Positions 7,285 to 14,770 of a stretch of 33,363 bases of DNA are shown one piece after another. Position numbers and translations under genes: made by a program. The notes beneath the pieces were generated by a model. That model saw nothing but the letters and a program-made list of their open reading frames with translations. It did not search any database and was not told the DNA's origin. The first letter of the stretch is position 1. Every line of letters begins with the position of its first letter. Source of the DNA: DATKXU01 sp035528905 (GTDB taxonomy: Bacteria > Armatimonadota > UBA5829 > DTJY01); NCBI GenBank assembly GCA_035528905.1, contig DATKXU010000081.1, positions 1 to 33,363 of the forward strand. The letters are read 5' to 3'.

Positions 7285-7900
7285 AGTAGCTCCTCAGCAA
7301 TCCTATCACCTTTCCGATCAGTCTCACGTCTGCGCCTACAAGCGGGATGGGCTGGTATGCTTCGTTGGCGGGCATCAACGCCGGCTCTTCACGATCGCTG
7401 CGGAAGCGCTTGACAGTTGCCTCATCGCCCAGCAGGGCGGCCACCAAGTCGCCGCTCTCCGCGGTCTGCTGCGGCCTGATCACTACCAGGTCTCCATCGA
7501 GGATGTGCGCGCCGACCATGCTGTCGCCCCTGACGCGCAGCAGGAACGCATTTTTCGCCCTGCCAAGCATCGCCTTCGGAACCGGCAGCTCCGCCTCGAT
7601 GTTCTCCACAGCCAAGAGGGGTTCGCCGGCCGCTATCGCGCCGACAAGAGGCAGGTTCACAAACGCATCGCTCCCGACGGCCGCCGGGCTTCTCAGCACC
7701 TGAATGCTGCGGGAAGTGCTCTCTCGCCGGATGAATCCCTTGCGCTGGAGAGCGTCGAGATGCACGGTCACGCCTCGCAGGCTCCTGATGCCGAAGTTTG
7801 CCCCAATCTCTCGGATAGCCGGCGGATAGCCGTGCTGCGCGATGTATCTGATGACGAAGTTCAGCACAGATCGCTGCTTCTCAGTCAACTTCTTCCTCAT
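7283..7900 (-). CDS. lexA: LexA SOS repressor
   Basis: This is a 205-residue SOS-response repressor and self-cleaving protease. The N-terminal winged helix begins LTEKQRSVLNFVIRYIAQHGYPPAIREIG, the standard LexA start. The cleavage site is A91-G92 (GAIAAGEPL). The catalytic pair is S127 (RGDSMVG) and K164 (DEATVKRF). RecA filaments on damaged DNA trigger cleavage and release SOS genes. GGAGG lies upstream of the ATG. A near-consensus promoter is at 7942-7970, with a possible dyad operator between its two boxes, consistent with autoregulation. The converging nuclease gene may or may not be a member of the regulon. Confidence 0.97.
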   Translation of the reverse strand: MRKKLTEKQRSVLNFVIRYIAQHGYPPAIREIGANFGIRSLRGVTVHLDALQRKGFIRRESTSRSIQVLRSPAAVGSDAFVNLPLVGAIAAGEPLLAVENIEAELPVPKAMLGRAKNAFLLRVRGDSMVGAHILDGDLVVIRPQQTAESGDLVAALLGDEATVKRFRSDREEPALMPANEAYQPIPLVGADVRLIGKVIGLLRSY

Positions 7901-7941
7901 GGCGCTTCACCTCCGGCCCGGAAATCCGGCCTGCCGTCCTT

Positions 7942-7970
7942 AGTATATAGGAGACTGATGTCTACGTCAA
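7942..7970 (-). promoter_or_regulatory. lexA promoter
   Basis: On the minus strand, TTGACG (7965-7970) and TATACT (7942-7947) are separated by exactly 17 bases, about 40 bases upstream of the lexA ATG. Confidence 0.78.
7952..7963. promoter_or_regulatory. Candidate LexA operator (AGAC-N4-GTCT)
   Basis: The dyad AGACTGATGTCT lies in the spacer of the lexA promoter. The half-site/4-base/half-site geometry is that of known LexA boxes such as GAAC-N4-GTTC, though the half-site sequence differs. No second copy was found in the window, so the call is tentative. Confidence 0.35.
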
Positions 7971-8158
7971 GGCGTAATTGGTTCTTGCGGTAGTCGAGAA
8001 GAACGTCTTGACCTTGCCCGATGCCTCAGGTATCCTAAGTTGTACAGCCCGGTATCTTGGGCAAAGTGGGAAGATAGATGTGGGAGAAGCAGCCCGACTT
8101 GATCCCGGCGCTTCGGGCGGACGGATCGTTTTGAGCAAGAGCAGAGGGGAAGTCCGAG

Positions 8159-9370
8159 TTGTTGTTGGAGAAAGCTGTTCCCAAAGAGGCACGTGACGCG
8201 TACCGGCGCGAGTCGTGGGGCGCCTTGCTGGGCGGCGTATACACGGGCGCCATCTTCCCGTTCATAGGTTTCATCGCCAGAGACAGTCTCCACGCCAGCG
8301 TCGCCCTGATAGGCCTCATGACTGCGGCGCCCTTCATAGGGAATGTGTTCGCACTGTTCTACGCGAACGCCATGGAGGGCAAGGCCAAGATGCCTTACGT
8401 AGTCTGGTCGCAGGTGATCGCGAGAGCTCTCTTCCTGTTAATCCTGTTCGCGAAGACCCCTCTGTCATTCGCGCTGATAGTCACGGCGGTCCAGGTAATC
8501 GCTTCCGCGGCTGGACCGGCCTACGCAGCCATCCTGAAAGAAATCTACCCGGACGACTACCGGGGCAGGATCATGGCATATATACGGGTCGGCCTGGCCT
8601 TCGTCACATTAGTCTCCACGCTGCTGGTAGGACGGTTGCTGAAACATGTGGGTTTCAACTACATCTTCGCGGTCGCGGGGCTATTCGGGGTCGCAGCGGC
8701 TTTAGCCTTCGGGACCATCAAGACAGCGCCGGTTGATCCAGAAGGCCTGGATCAGAAGGTGAGCACGCTCAGGTTCCTGCGGAACACGTTCGCCATTTTC
8801 AAGGAGGATCGAGAGTACGCCTGGTTTGCTCTATCCATCTTCACGTATGGATTTGGGAGCCTGATAGCAGCTCCGCTCTATCCCGTGTTCCAGGTTGACC
8901 GGCTGCATATTTCGGCGATCCAGGTTGCGATGCTCTCAAACACGTCCACGGCCATCTGGATGCTCGCGTATCTATACTGGGGCAGGTACATAGACATGCG
9001 AAGCCCCCTTAAGGCCACGGTGGTTAATGTGCTCCTTGCGAGTCTGGTGCCGCTGAACTACTTCCTGGCAAGGGACGTATGGATGCTGCTGCCGGCCGCC
9101 GTGATCAGCGGGGTGACGATGGGCGGCGTGGAGCTGAGCTACTTCAACAGCATACTACACTTCGCGAAACCCGGTCGGGAATCGCACTACCAGGCCCTGC
9201 ACTCGTTCTCCTTAGGCATTCGCGGCGCGATAGCCCCATTCTGCGGAGCGGCCATCGCATCGCTGTTCAGAAGCGGTGGAATAGACGTCAGATACGTCTT
9301 TCTCGTCGCGATGGCCCTGATGCTGCTCGGCGCAGGGCTTCAAGTGATCGGGGTCAAGCATAGATACTGA
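8159..9370 (+). CDS. Major facilitator superfamily transporter
   Basis: This is a 403-residue integral membrane protein with about 10-12 hydrophobic helices spread over the whole length, typical of MFS carriers driven by ion gradients. The loop DYRGRIMAYIRVG after the fourth or fifth helix resembles the family's conserved R-x-x-x-G-R loop (A-like motif). Substrate cannot be inferred. The start is uncertain: three TTG codons stand in tandem at 8159-8167 and no ATG fits, with AGAGGGGAAG upstream as a plausible ribosome binding site. It stands alone, 258 bases from the divergent lexA gene and upstream of hisI. Confidence 0.85.
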   Translation: MLLEKAVPKEARDAYRRESWGALLGGVYTGAIFPFIGFIARDSLHASVALIGLMTAAPFIGNVFALFYANAMEGKAKMPYVVWSQVIARALFLLILFAKTPLSFALIVTAVQVIASAAGPAYAAILKEIYPDDYRGRIMAYIRVGLAFVTLVSTLLVGRLLKHVGFNYIFAVAGLFGVAAALAFGTIKTAPVDPEGLDQKVSTLRFLRNTFAIFKEDREYAWFALSIFTYGFGSLIAAPLYPVFQVDRLHISAIQVAMLSNTSTAIWMLAYLYWGRYIDMRSPLKATVVNVLLASLVPLNYFLARDVWMLLPAAVISGVTMGGVELSYFNSILHFAKPGRESHYQALHSFSLGIRGAIAPFCGAAIASLFRSGGIDVRYVFLVAMALMLLGAGLQVIGVKHRY

Positions 9371-9447
9371 TGCTTCACAGACCGAGCCTGCGAATGTGCG
9401 CCCCTTAGAGGGTTCCATGTCCGCCGCTGGCAACCGTCGGGGGCGTA

Positions 9448-9456
9448 TGTTATAAT
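9448..9456 (+). promoter_or_regulatory. Extended -10 promoter element for hisI
   Basis: TGTTATAAT is a perfect TATAAT with the extended TGn. The -35 region 17 bases upstream (TGGCAA, 9428-9433) is weak, as is usual for extended -10 promoters. The expected transcript leader is about 90 bases long. Confidence 0.6.
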
Positions 9457-9554
9457 CAGCGTGTCCTGATGCCTACAAGGGGCTAGGCACACCTTTTGAT
9501 AGCCTTTCGCACCACGCACGGCTGGCTGCCGACTGCTCATTTTCGGGAGGAGCG

Positions 9555-9938
9555 ATGGAGGTCCTGGATCAACTCAACTTCGACGCGGACGGGCTGATAC
9601 CCGCAATCGTACAAGACGCGGAGAACGGCGAGGTGCTCATGATGGGCTACATGAATCGCCGGGCCGTGGAGCGCACGCTCAGAGAGAAGATGGTCTGCTT
9701 CTGGAGCCGCTCACGCAAGACATACTGGGTCAAGGGCGAAACCTCCGGGCATTTCCAGCTAGTCAAGGATGTATACGTGGACTGCGACCAGGACACCCTG
9801 CTGGTCAAAGTTACGCAAATCGGAGCTACCTGTCACGAAGGCTACCGGAGCTGCTTCTACCGCAAAGTGACACCGAGATGCACACTGGAGATAGTAGCTG
9901 AGAGACTGTTTGACCCCAAGAAGGTATACGGGCAGTGA
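9555..9938 (+). CDS. hisI: Phosphoribosyl-AMP cyclohydrolase (HisI)
   Basis: This enzyme opens the adenine ring of phosphoribosyl-AMP in the third step of histidine biosynthesis. At 127 residues it is the stand-alone form, without a fused HisE pyrophosphatase domain. The magnesium residues D76, D78 and D80 (DCDQDTLL) and the zinc cysteines C77, C93 (GATCHEGYRSC) and C100 are all present. GNVLMMGYMN-like GEVLMMGYMNRRA and FWSRSRKTYWVKGETSGHFQ are family signatures. The ATG follows GGGAGGAG closely. No other his genes are next to it, so the pathway is dispersed in this genome. Confidence 0.97.
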   Translation: MEVLDQLNFDADGLIPAIVQDAENGEVLMMGYMNRRAVERTLREKMVCFWSRSRKTYWVKGETSGHFQLVKDVYVDCDQDTLLVKVTQIGATCHEGYRSCFYRKVTPRCTLEIVAERLFDPKKVYGQ

Positions 9939-9972
9939 ATAGGAACTCAGGCGCCCTGAGGCGGCTCGGCTG

Positions 9973-10182
9973 GTGACACCCATACTGGTTCGGCAAACAG
10001 ACCAACCCCAGGCGTTCTCCGTCGGCGGCACGATCATCGTTCAGGACTACTGGTGGGCGGGCGAACTGGGGAGGCTCGATCTCCGGCTCAGGCGCGATGG
10101 CGGACCGTTCACCCTGATGAGCTACATCAAGGCCCGCAAGACCATCTCCCCGATCATTGACGGGAGGATGAAGGTCGAGTAA
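9973..10182 (+). CDS. Small hypothetical protein
   Basis: This possible 69-residue protein starts at GTG 9973 with GAGG ten bases upstream and follows hisI by 34 bases. It is mostly beta-type sequence with charged residues (RLDLRLRRDGGPFTLMSYI). No signal peptide, membrane helix or known motif is visible. Codon use is like its neighbours, which supports a real gene, but it could also be a remnant of a longer one. Confidence 0.42.
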   Translation: MTPILVRQTDQPQAFSVGGTIIVQDYWWAGELGRLDLRLRRDGGPFTLMSYIKARKTISPIIDGRMKVE

Positions 10183-10218
10183 GCCGTTTCTCCAGCGCGA
10201 ATTCAGCCGGATTACCTA

Positions 10219-10294
10219 TGTCATCCTGAGTCCTGGGGGCGAAGGATCTACTCTCGCCTCTATGGACAGATCCTTCGTTTCACTCAGGATGACA
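10219..10294. repeat. 76-base hairpin element (TGTCATCCTGAG ends)
   Basis: The outer arms TGTCATCCTGAGT (10219-10231) and ACTCAGGATGACA (10282-10294) and inner arms CGAAGGATCT (10240-10249) and AGATCCTTCG (10268-10277) are exact complements. This is a MITE-like or dispersed hairpin whose TCATCCTGAG...GAAGGATC ends are seen in many bacterial genomes. It fills part of the 318-base gap 10183-10500. The rest of that gap shows no gene and no clear promoter. Confidence 0.82.
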
Positions 10295-10500
10295 AGAACC
10301 CCGGCATTATCTCAGGTCCCGCAAACACCACCTAAACTTCCCCCATTCTTTCACCAATAATGAAGGCGTGAGCAGGCGCCAGGAACCTAGTAGGGAGAAC
10401 TGGCAAGCCGCCGGGCCGATTCTCCGTTCCCGAGCCCTCGATCCGTCGGCCAGCGACTGGCGGCATCCGGCGCCTGACGAGCGCTTCGCGAGGTGTACCC

Positions 10501-10917
10501 ATGGGGAACTCTGATTTCAGCGTCGCTCTGCGGAACTATGCCGGTGTCCCAGTCGTGGAGCTCGTCGGCGAGATCAACAAGAGAACGCTCTCCACGCTGA
10601 ATGACATTCTGGGCAAGCTGGCGAAAGCGGGCCACTATAACGTCATGATCAACTTGAAGCGCGCAGTCTGGGATAACCTCGCCGTTCTCACATCCCTTGA
10701 AAAAGTGGCAAAGCTCTTCCAGGCGCATTACGGCCACCTGGATGTGATTGCGGAAGCCGGGCAGATCAGCGGCCTGCTGGAGTCGAAGCCGCTGGCGCGT
10801 CTGCTCCGGTTCTGCACATCGGAGGGACAAGCGCTCACACGAATCAGAAAGCTGCCCGCGGCATCGGCGGGCGATGTCACGCCGATGCCCGCGCATCTGG
10901 CCGAATTTCCTAGATAA
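10501..10917 (+). CDS. STAS-domain protein (anti-sigma-factor antagonist-like)
   Basis: This 138-residue protein has the STAS fold signature: beta strand VPVVELVGEINKRTLSTLNDIL, a central VMINLKRAVWDNLAVLTSLEKVAKLF, then DVIAEAGQISGLLESKPLARLLRF. STAS antagonists release sigma factors by binding anti-sigma kinases, and a conserved serine in the D-S-S/T-G loop is the phosphorylation switch. Here the loop reads AVWDNLAVL with no Ser or Thr at that place, so control by phosphorylation is unlikely. GAGGTG lies 7 bases upstream of the ATG. A small Cys-rich protein follows by 13 bases and probably belongs to the same operon. No kinase partner is visible. Confidence 0.8.
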   Translation: MGNSDFSVALRNYAGVPVVELVGEINKRTLSTLNDILGKLAKAGHYNVMINLKRAVWDNLAVLTSLEKVAKLFQAHYGHLDVIAEAGQISGLLESKPLARLLRFCTSEGQALTRIRKLPAASAGDVTPMPAHLAEFPR

Positions 10918-10930
10918 GGATTGCATCCAA

Positions 10931-11143
10931 ATGACCAAGTCTGACGCTCAACTTCGCATCATCACGGTAATGGAACCAGTTATGTGCCTGCGATGCACAT
11001 ACGCGCATATCGCGGAGGTCCTCTTCACGGACGGCACGACCAGGAAGATGTTCTACTGTTCGCGCCTGGACTGCGATAACTGGAGCTGCACATCGGGCGA
11101 GGCCCAAGAAGTTGAGCCGGAGGACTTCAAAGAGGCGGCATAA
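10931..11143 (+). CDS. Small zinc-ribbon-like protein
   Basis: This 70-residue protein carries the cysteine pairs MCLRC and YCSRLDCDNWSC, spaced like a zinc ribbon (C-x2-C ... C-x4-C). The likely role is metal-stabilised protein or nucleic acid contact; nothing more specific can be read. The ATG is preceded by AAGGA. It follows the STAS gene by 13 bases and is followed by a strong terminator at 11224-11259, so the pair forms a two-gene unit. Confidence 0.7.
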   Translation: MTKSDAQLRIITVMEPVMCLRCTYAHIAEVLFTDGTTRKMFYCSRLDCDNWSCTSGEAQEVEPEDFKEAA

Positions 11144-11223
11144 GCCACATCCGACGAGTCTGCTGGTGAGGCAGCACAAGTACCTATCAAAACAACCTTG
11201 GAAGGAACGCAGGGCAAGCGATG

Positions 11224-11259
11224 CACGGGGCTGCGAGCTACACCGCTCGCAGCCCCGTG
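11224..11259 (+). terminator. Strong hairpin terminator after the STAS/zinc-ribbon pair
   Basis: A perfect 14-base stem (CACGGGGCTGCGAG and its complement) has an 8-base loop, then TGTTTGTG on the plus strand. It separates the plus-strand pair from the converging membrane protein genes. Confidence 0.75.
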
Positions 11260-11297
11260 TGTTTGTGCCCTATGGGTCCCGTGCTGGGAATCCGGAC

Positions 11298-11732
11298 CTA
11301 GCCGCCGGATTCGGCTGTGTACTTCGGGAGCAGCGTGAGCAGTTGAATGTAGCCGACCGCGGATATGCCGGCCAATACTAGCGCCTTTCCGACAGGGCCT
11401 CCGAGACAGTAGAAGATGGCCGGGTAGAACAGCGTGCTGAAGCCGAAAGCTGCTGCGATGAGGCCGGCTGTCGCCGGACCAGGGCAAGCTCCGGGGCCCG
11501 ACTCCGGGCTCGCGAAGCGCGCGCTGCGAAGTTGCCTGAGCGGTATTATGCGCATCGCCACCAGATCGCCTATGCCGACCGCGCACAAAGCCCAGAAGAG
11601 CACATCCGCGCCTGGCAGCGCCGCGCGCGACTTCAGTGGGTCGAAGTACAGACCTATCACCAGCGCGACGGTCAATATCAGATACAAAGCCTGAATTGCT
11701 TTCAGAGCGGTTGACGCTCCCCTTTCCTGCAT
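11298..11732 (-). CDS. Hypothetical four-helix membrane protein
   Basis: This 144-residue protein has four hydrophobic segments: about residues 12-30 (YLILTVALVIGLYF), 43-60 (VLFWALCAVGIGDLVAM), 88-110 (TAGLIAAAFGFSTLFYPAIFYCL) and 113-135 (VGKALVLAGISAVGYIQLLTLL). No family motif was recognised. AGGAGG precedes the ATG at good spacing. It lies 42 bases downstream of the large DUF6785-type membrane protein on the same strand, so co-transcription is likely and the two products may act together. Confidence 0.72.
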   Translation of the reverse strand: MQERGASTALKAIQALYLILTVALVIGLYFDPLKSRAALPGADVLFWALCAVGIGDLVAMRIIPLRQLRSARFASPESGPGACPGPATAGLIAAAFGFSTLFYPAIFYCLGGPVGKALVLAGISAVGYIQLLTLLPKYTAESGG

Positions 11733-11774
11733 GCTGTTCTGCCTCCTTTGACACGCAGACGGTTCAAGAGCTGC

Positions 11775-13814
11775 TTACGTCAAGAATATCCTGTGGTCCT
11801 TGACCCCGCTGAGAGCGTCTATGGTCAACCAGAGTCCGGCGACGGTGAATTCGCCGAGCACCAGCCCCAGGAAGAACGGCCGCGCCCGAGCGAACCCGCG
11901 CATTCCGCCGTAGCGCAGGATGAGCGTCTTCATCAGCCATCCCACCATGATCGAGAACCAGAGCTGGATCATCGGCCAGGAAGGGCCCATCGCATACCCG
12001 ATCGGATGGAACGGCCACCACGTGAATCTGACACGCATATACGAAATGAACAACGTGACCAGCGCGCCGATGCTGGTGAACGCCGCGCCGGACAAGTCCC
12101 TCGGACTCGGGCTGACTATGTGCTGGGCGAGGACGTTGAACTGAGTGGACGGGCTGCCTATCAGGAACCATCCTAACAGATTCACTCCGCCACCCCGACG
12201 GTAGGCAATCCAGATCACGGTTGCACAGGAGACCACGGCTGCCAATACGATGGACAAAGCCATCGTCAGCGTGAGCACTCGGCGCTTTATCCTCGCGGCA
12301 TCCGAAAGCCGGAAGCCGTCCATCAGGCTGGGCATCAGGAATCCACGGAGATCGAAGATGAAGATTCTTTCGACAAACGCCAGGGCGGTCAGGTTCGCCG
12401 GGCCGACGGCGCCGATGCCCACGGCGCTCGCCATCAGGTCGGTCGGCCGGAACGGAGCCTGGATGAAGAGCAGTCCGCCCTCGGATACGAACCTGGTCAG
12501 CGTGATTGCAATCATATAGAAGATCAGCATGGATATGAGCGCCGTCGGGAAGGACATGCCGGCCATCGTACACCATGCCGACAGGAAGAGCGTCCCAAAG
12601 ATCAGGCCCAGGAGAGCCGTCCGGTAGGAGAGCGGCTCGTTCGCATCCTCCACGGAGACATCGCCAAAGAAGGCTTTCCGTACGACCTCACGCATCTGTC
12701 GGCGGCTCAGGTAGAGCATGTAGCCGAAGAACACCAGGAAGCCGCCGAGCATCTGGTACGCCGCAAATGCCTGTGTATGGTAATTCGGCATGTACTGCGG
12801 CTCCATCCCAAGGGTGGACGCAAGGACCTCCTGTGCCTTGAAGAACAGGAAAAAAAACCACAGGCTGAAGCTCAAATCGGCGGAGAGCAGGAAGCTGAAA
12901 CCGATCACAGCGAAATGCGTGAAGATCATAAAAGGTCCCATCGCGCTCCAGGGCCTCGCGGGGAAGAACTGGTTGAGCGGCAGGTTGATCGTCAGCGCCG
13001 GCACCGAAGGAAAGTAGATATGCAGCGAATTCAGGCTGTGGATCAGCAGCGGTATCGCGAATCCCGCCCACATCAGCTTGTTTCGGAAGAATGCGTTCGC
13101 CGCCGTGGGGACCGAACCGGTGCGCGCCATTTCGATGGGAAGCTGCACGAGCGGAAAGGCCAGCTTCTCCCGGTCAACCCACTGCTTTCGCAGGATCGTC
13201 GCCAGGCACATCCAGACGAAGAAGAGCGCGAAGGCAAAGAGGCTCCAGGCGAGCAGCGGACGCGCCCAGATCCCCCACGGGATCGGCTCGTATGGATGAA
13301 TCCCCTCGTAGAACTGCTTCACGGCAGGCTGCTTCGGCCCGCCCGCCGGATCGAACGGCACCAGCCACGGCTTGATGTAGTGAAAGAATATGGAATCCCA
13401 CTTGTTCTCAGGGCTGGCAAAGTAGTTCACACCGGCGATGGTGGGAATCAGGTAGGCGGCCAATCCGAAGGAAGGCAGGAGCGCGCCGACCAGCATGATG
13501 ATGTAGACAGTCATAATCTCGGCATGTGTCAGGCTCGCGCGGGGAGCGATTCTGCAAAGGAGCGTATTGACCCCCGTGAGCATGAACATGAGCACCAGGA
13601 GCGGCGCCATGGGCAGGTGAGAGCACGCCATCCACGAGCCGCGCACCAGAAGGTCGCTGTACGGGGTGACGAACGCGATAGCAGCGGTGAACGCCAGCCC
13701 GATGATGACGGACCGGACGGTCACGCCGTGGATCGGCTCCCCCTCGGCGGGGGACACGCTCTCTGGTGACGGCTCAGGCAAGTCATGTGCCTCGGTGCGC
13801 GCGCTGCGGCTCAC
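11775..13814 (-). CDS. DUF6785/DUF6784-family polytopic membrane protein
   Basis: This 679-residue protein has roughly 14 transmembrane segments. It resembles the DUF6785 (N-terminal) plus DUF6784 (C-terminal) family, distantly OPT-transporter-like and frequent in Armatimonadota and Planctomycetota. Features include LTHAEIMTVYIIMLVGALLP, KLAFPLVQLPIEMA and TRFVSEGGLLFIQAPFRPTD. The substrate is unknown; peptides or sugar-linked compounds are guesses from the OPT resemblance. The start is a GTG at 13814 with AGAGG only 2 bases upstream, which is closer than normal, so the true start could differ slightly. The gene heads a unit with the four-helix protein. Confidence 0.82.
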   Translation of the reverse strand: MSRSARTEAHDLPEPSPESVSPAEGEPIHGVTVRSVIIGLAFTAAIAFVTPYSDLLVRGSWMACSHLPMAPLLVLMFMLTGVNTLLCRIAPRASLTHAEIMTVYIIMLVGALLPSFGLAAYLIPTIAGVNYFASPENKWDSIFFHYIKPWLVPFDPAGGPKQPAVKQFYEGIHPYEPIPWGIWARPLLAWSLFAFALFFVWMCLATILRKQWVDREKLAFPLVQLPIEMARTGSVPTAANAFFRNKLMWAGFAIPLLIHSLNSLHIYFPSVPALTINLPLNQFFPARPWSAMGPFMIFTHFAVIGFSFLLSADLSFSLWFFFLFFKAQEVLASTLGMEPQYMPNYHTQAFAAYQMLGGFLVFFGYMLYLSRRQMREVVRKAFFGDVSVEDANEPLSYRTALLGLIFGTLFLSAWCTMAGMSFPTALISMLIFYMIAITLTRFVSEGGLLFIQAPFRPTDLMASAVGIGAVGPANLTALAFVERIFIFDLRGFLMPSLMDGFRLSDAARIKRRVLTLTMALSIVLAAVVSCATVIWIAYRRGGGVNLLGWFLIGSPSTQFNVLAQHIVSPSPRDLSGAAFTSIGALVTLFISYMRVRFTWWPFHPIGYAMGPSWPMIQLWFSIMVGWLMKTLILRYGGMRGFARARPFFLGLVLGEFTVAGLWLTIDALSGVKDHRIFLT

Positions 13815-13856
13815 ATCCTCTAATTAGCCACCAAGCGGCCTAATCCTGCCGACGTG

Positions 13857-13953
13857 GGTGAGGGGGAGAAAGGGGGAAGGGAGTATGGGGGTATGGGAGT
13901 GTGGGGGAACGTCGAACGTCCAACTTGAAACTTAAGACCTGAAACTTGGAACC
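13857..13953. repeat. Dispersed intergenic element with heptad and octad units (minus orientation)
   Basis: A purine run of GTGGGTGAGGGGGAGAAAGG type is followed by TGAAACT, TAAGACC, TGAAACT and TGGAACC units phased every 7 bases. On the minus strand this is collinear with 17510-17620, including the flanking GGCATCTGGGTTCCAAGTT. The two are inverted copies of one element. Confidence 0.75.
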
Positions 13954-14000
13954 CAGATGCCCTACTCATTGCTGTTACGCATCCAGCATCGAGGATCACC

Positions 14001-14030
14001 GTGACCGGGCAGCGCGATATGTGGTATGAT
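14001..14030 (+). promoter_or_regulatory. Promoter for the 14089-15631 gene pair
   Basis: GTGACC (14001-14006), an 18-base spacer and TATGAT (14025-14030) with the extended TGG form a plausible sigma-70 promoter about 60 bases before the start. Confidence 0.5.
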
Positions 14031-14088
14031 TTGTGTGTAATTCCCATCCGGGAGGTTAGGGCAGCTCTTGCGACGTGGAGATCCAGAA

Positions 14089-14739
14089 ATGAGCAAGGCA
14101 GAACGGCACGAGCACGATTCCGTGCGCGGCCGCCGGGTATATAAGTATGGGTTGATCCTGCTGGCATTCCTGGCTGCCGGAGTCGGTGGGGTTTGGACCG
14201 GCAACTGGTTGGCTGACAGGCGCGCGGCCCTCGAAGACAAGATCCGCATGGATGAATACCTGGGGCTGGGAACTCGCACCGGGCTCACCACCGACGTTGG
14301 CCTGCTGGTAGACCCGCTGAGCCTCGCGGTTCGTCCAAGCCGGGAGGTGAAGGTCAATCTCACCCTAGTGAACCGGGGGCGCAGGACGGTAAAGCTGAAC
14401 GGATGGTTCACACCTGCTCCGGCATATTTCGAGAGCAATCAGCTTCCGTTCAAGGTGATCGTGACGAGAGACGGGCGCAGTGTTCCGTACAGAGGCAACG
14501 CCGCCCTGTTTCCTCCGCATACTAAGAAGGATTTCGTTACGCTCCGCCCGGGCGAGCGAAGGCTGATCCCCGTGGATCTCTCCCGCGGCCCTGGGAACGG
14601 GCGGTGGGATTTGTCCGCACCTGGGGACTACACGCTTGAGGTGTGGTACGAGACCTACCTGACTGGGCGATGCGTCGGCGTTGAAGCATTGACTGGGATG
14701 ACGAACCACGTGATCGTGAAGGTCACTGTTCGCCCGTGA
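14089..14739 (+). CDS. Membrane-anchored beta-sandwich protein (hypothetical)
   Basis: This protein of 216 residues has a short basic N-terminus, one transmembrane segment (YGLILLAFLAAGVGGVWTGNWL) and an extracytoplasmic domain. The outer part has alternating beta strands (VKVNLTLVNRGRRTVKLNGW, DYTLEVWYETYLTG), the pattern of Ig-like or BsuPI/COG1470-type domains. No catalytic motif is visible. The ATG at 14089 with GGAG nine bases upstream is preferred to an in-frame TTG at 14068. The beta-propeller gene starts 31 bases after the stop, suggesting a shared transcript and perhaps a shared cell-surface role. Confidence 0.68.
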   Translation: MSKAERHEHDSVRGRRVYKYGLILLAFLAAGVGGVWTGNWLADRRAALEDKIRMDEYLGLGTRTGLTTDVGLLVDPLSLAVRPSREVKVNLTLVNRGRRTVKLNGWFTPAPAYFESNQLPFKVIVTRDGRSVPYRGNAALFPPHTKKDFVTLRPGERRLIPVDLSRGPGNGRWDLSAPGDYTLEVWYETYLTGRCVGVEALTGMTNHVIVKVTVRP

Positions 14740-14770
14740 GTGGAGACGGCGATATGGAGGGTCTCCCGCG

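Noticed and set aside
7978..8196. Possible 72-residue plus-strand protein between lexA and the MFS gene
   Set aside because: It begins at a TTG with no ribosome site, overlaps the MFS start, and has no recognisable pattern.
12777..13769. Arg/Glu-rich plus-strand frame opposite the DUF6785 gene
   Set aside because: Its composition (REDHKRSHRAPGPRGEE) is what antisense of a GC-rich membrane protein gene gives.
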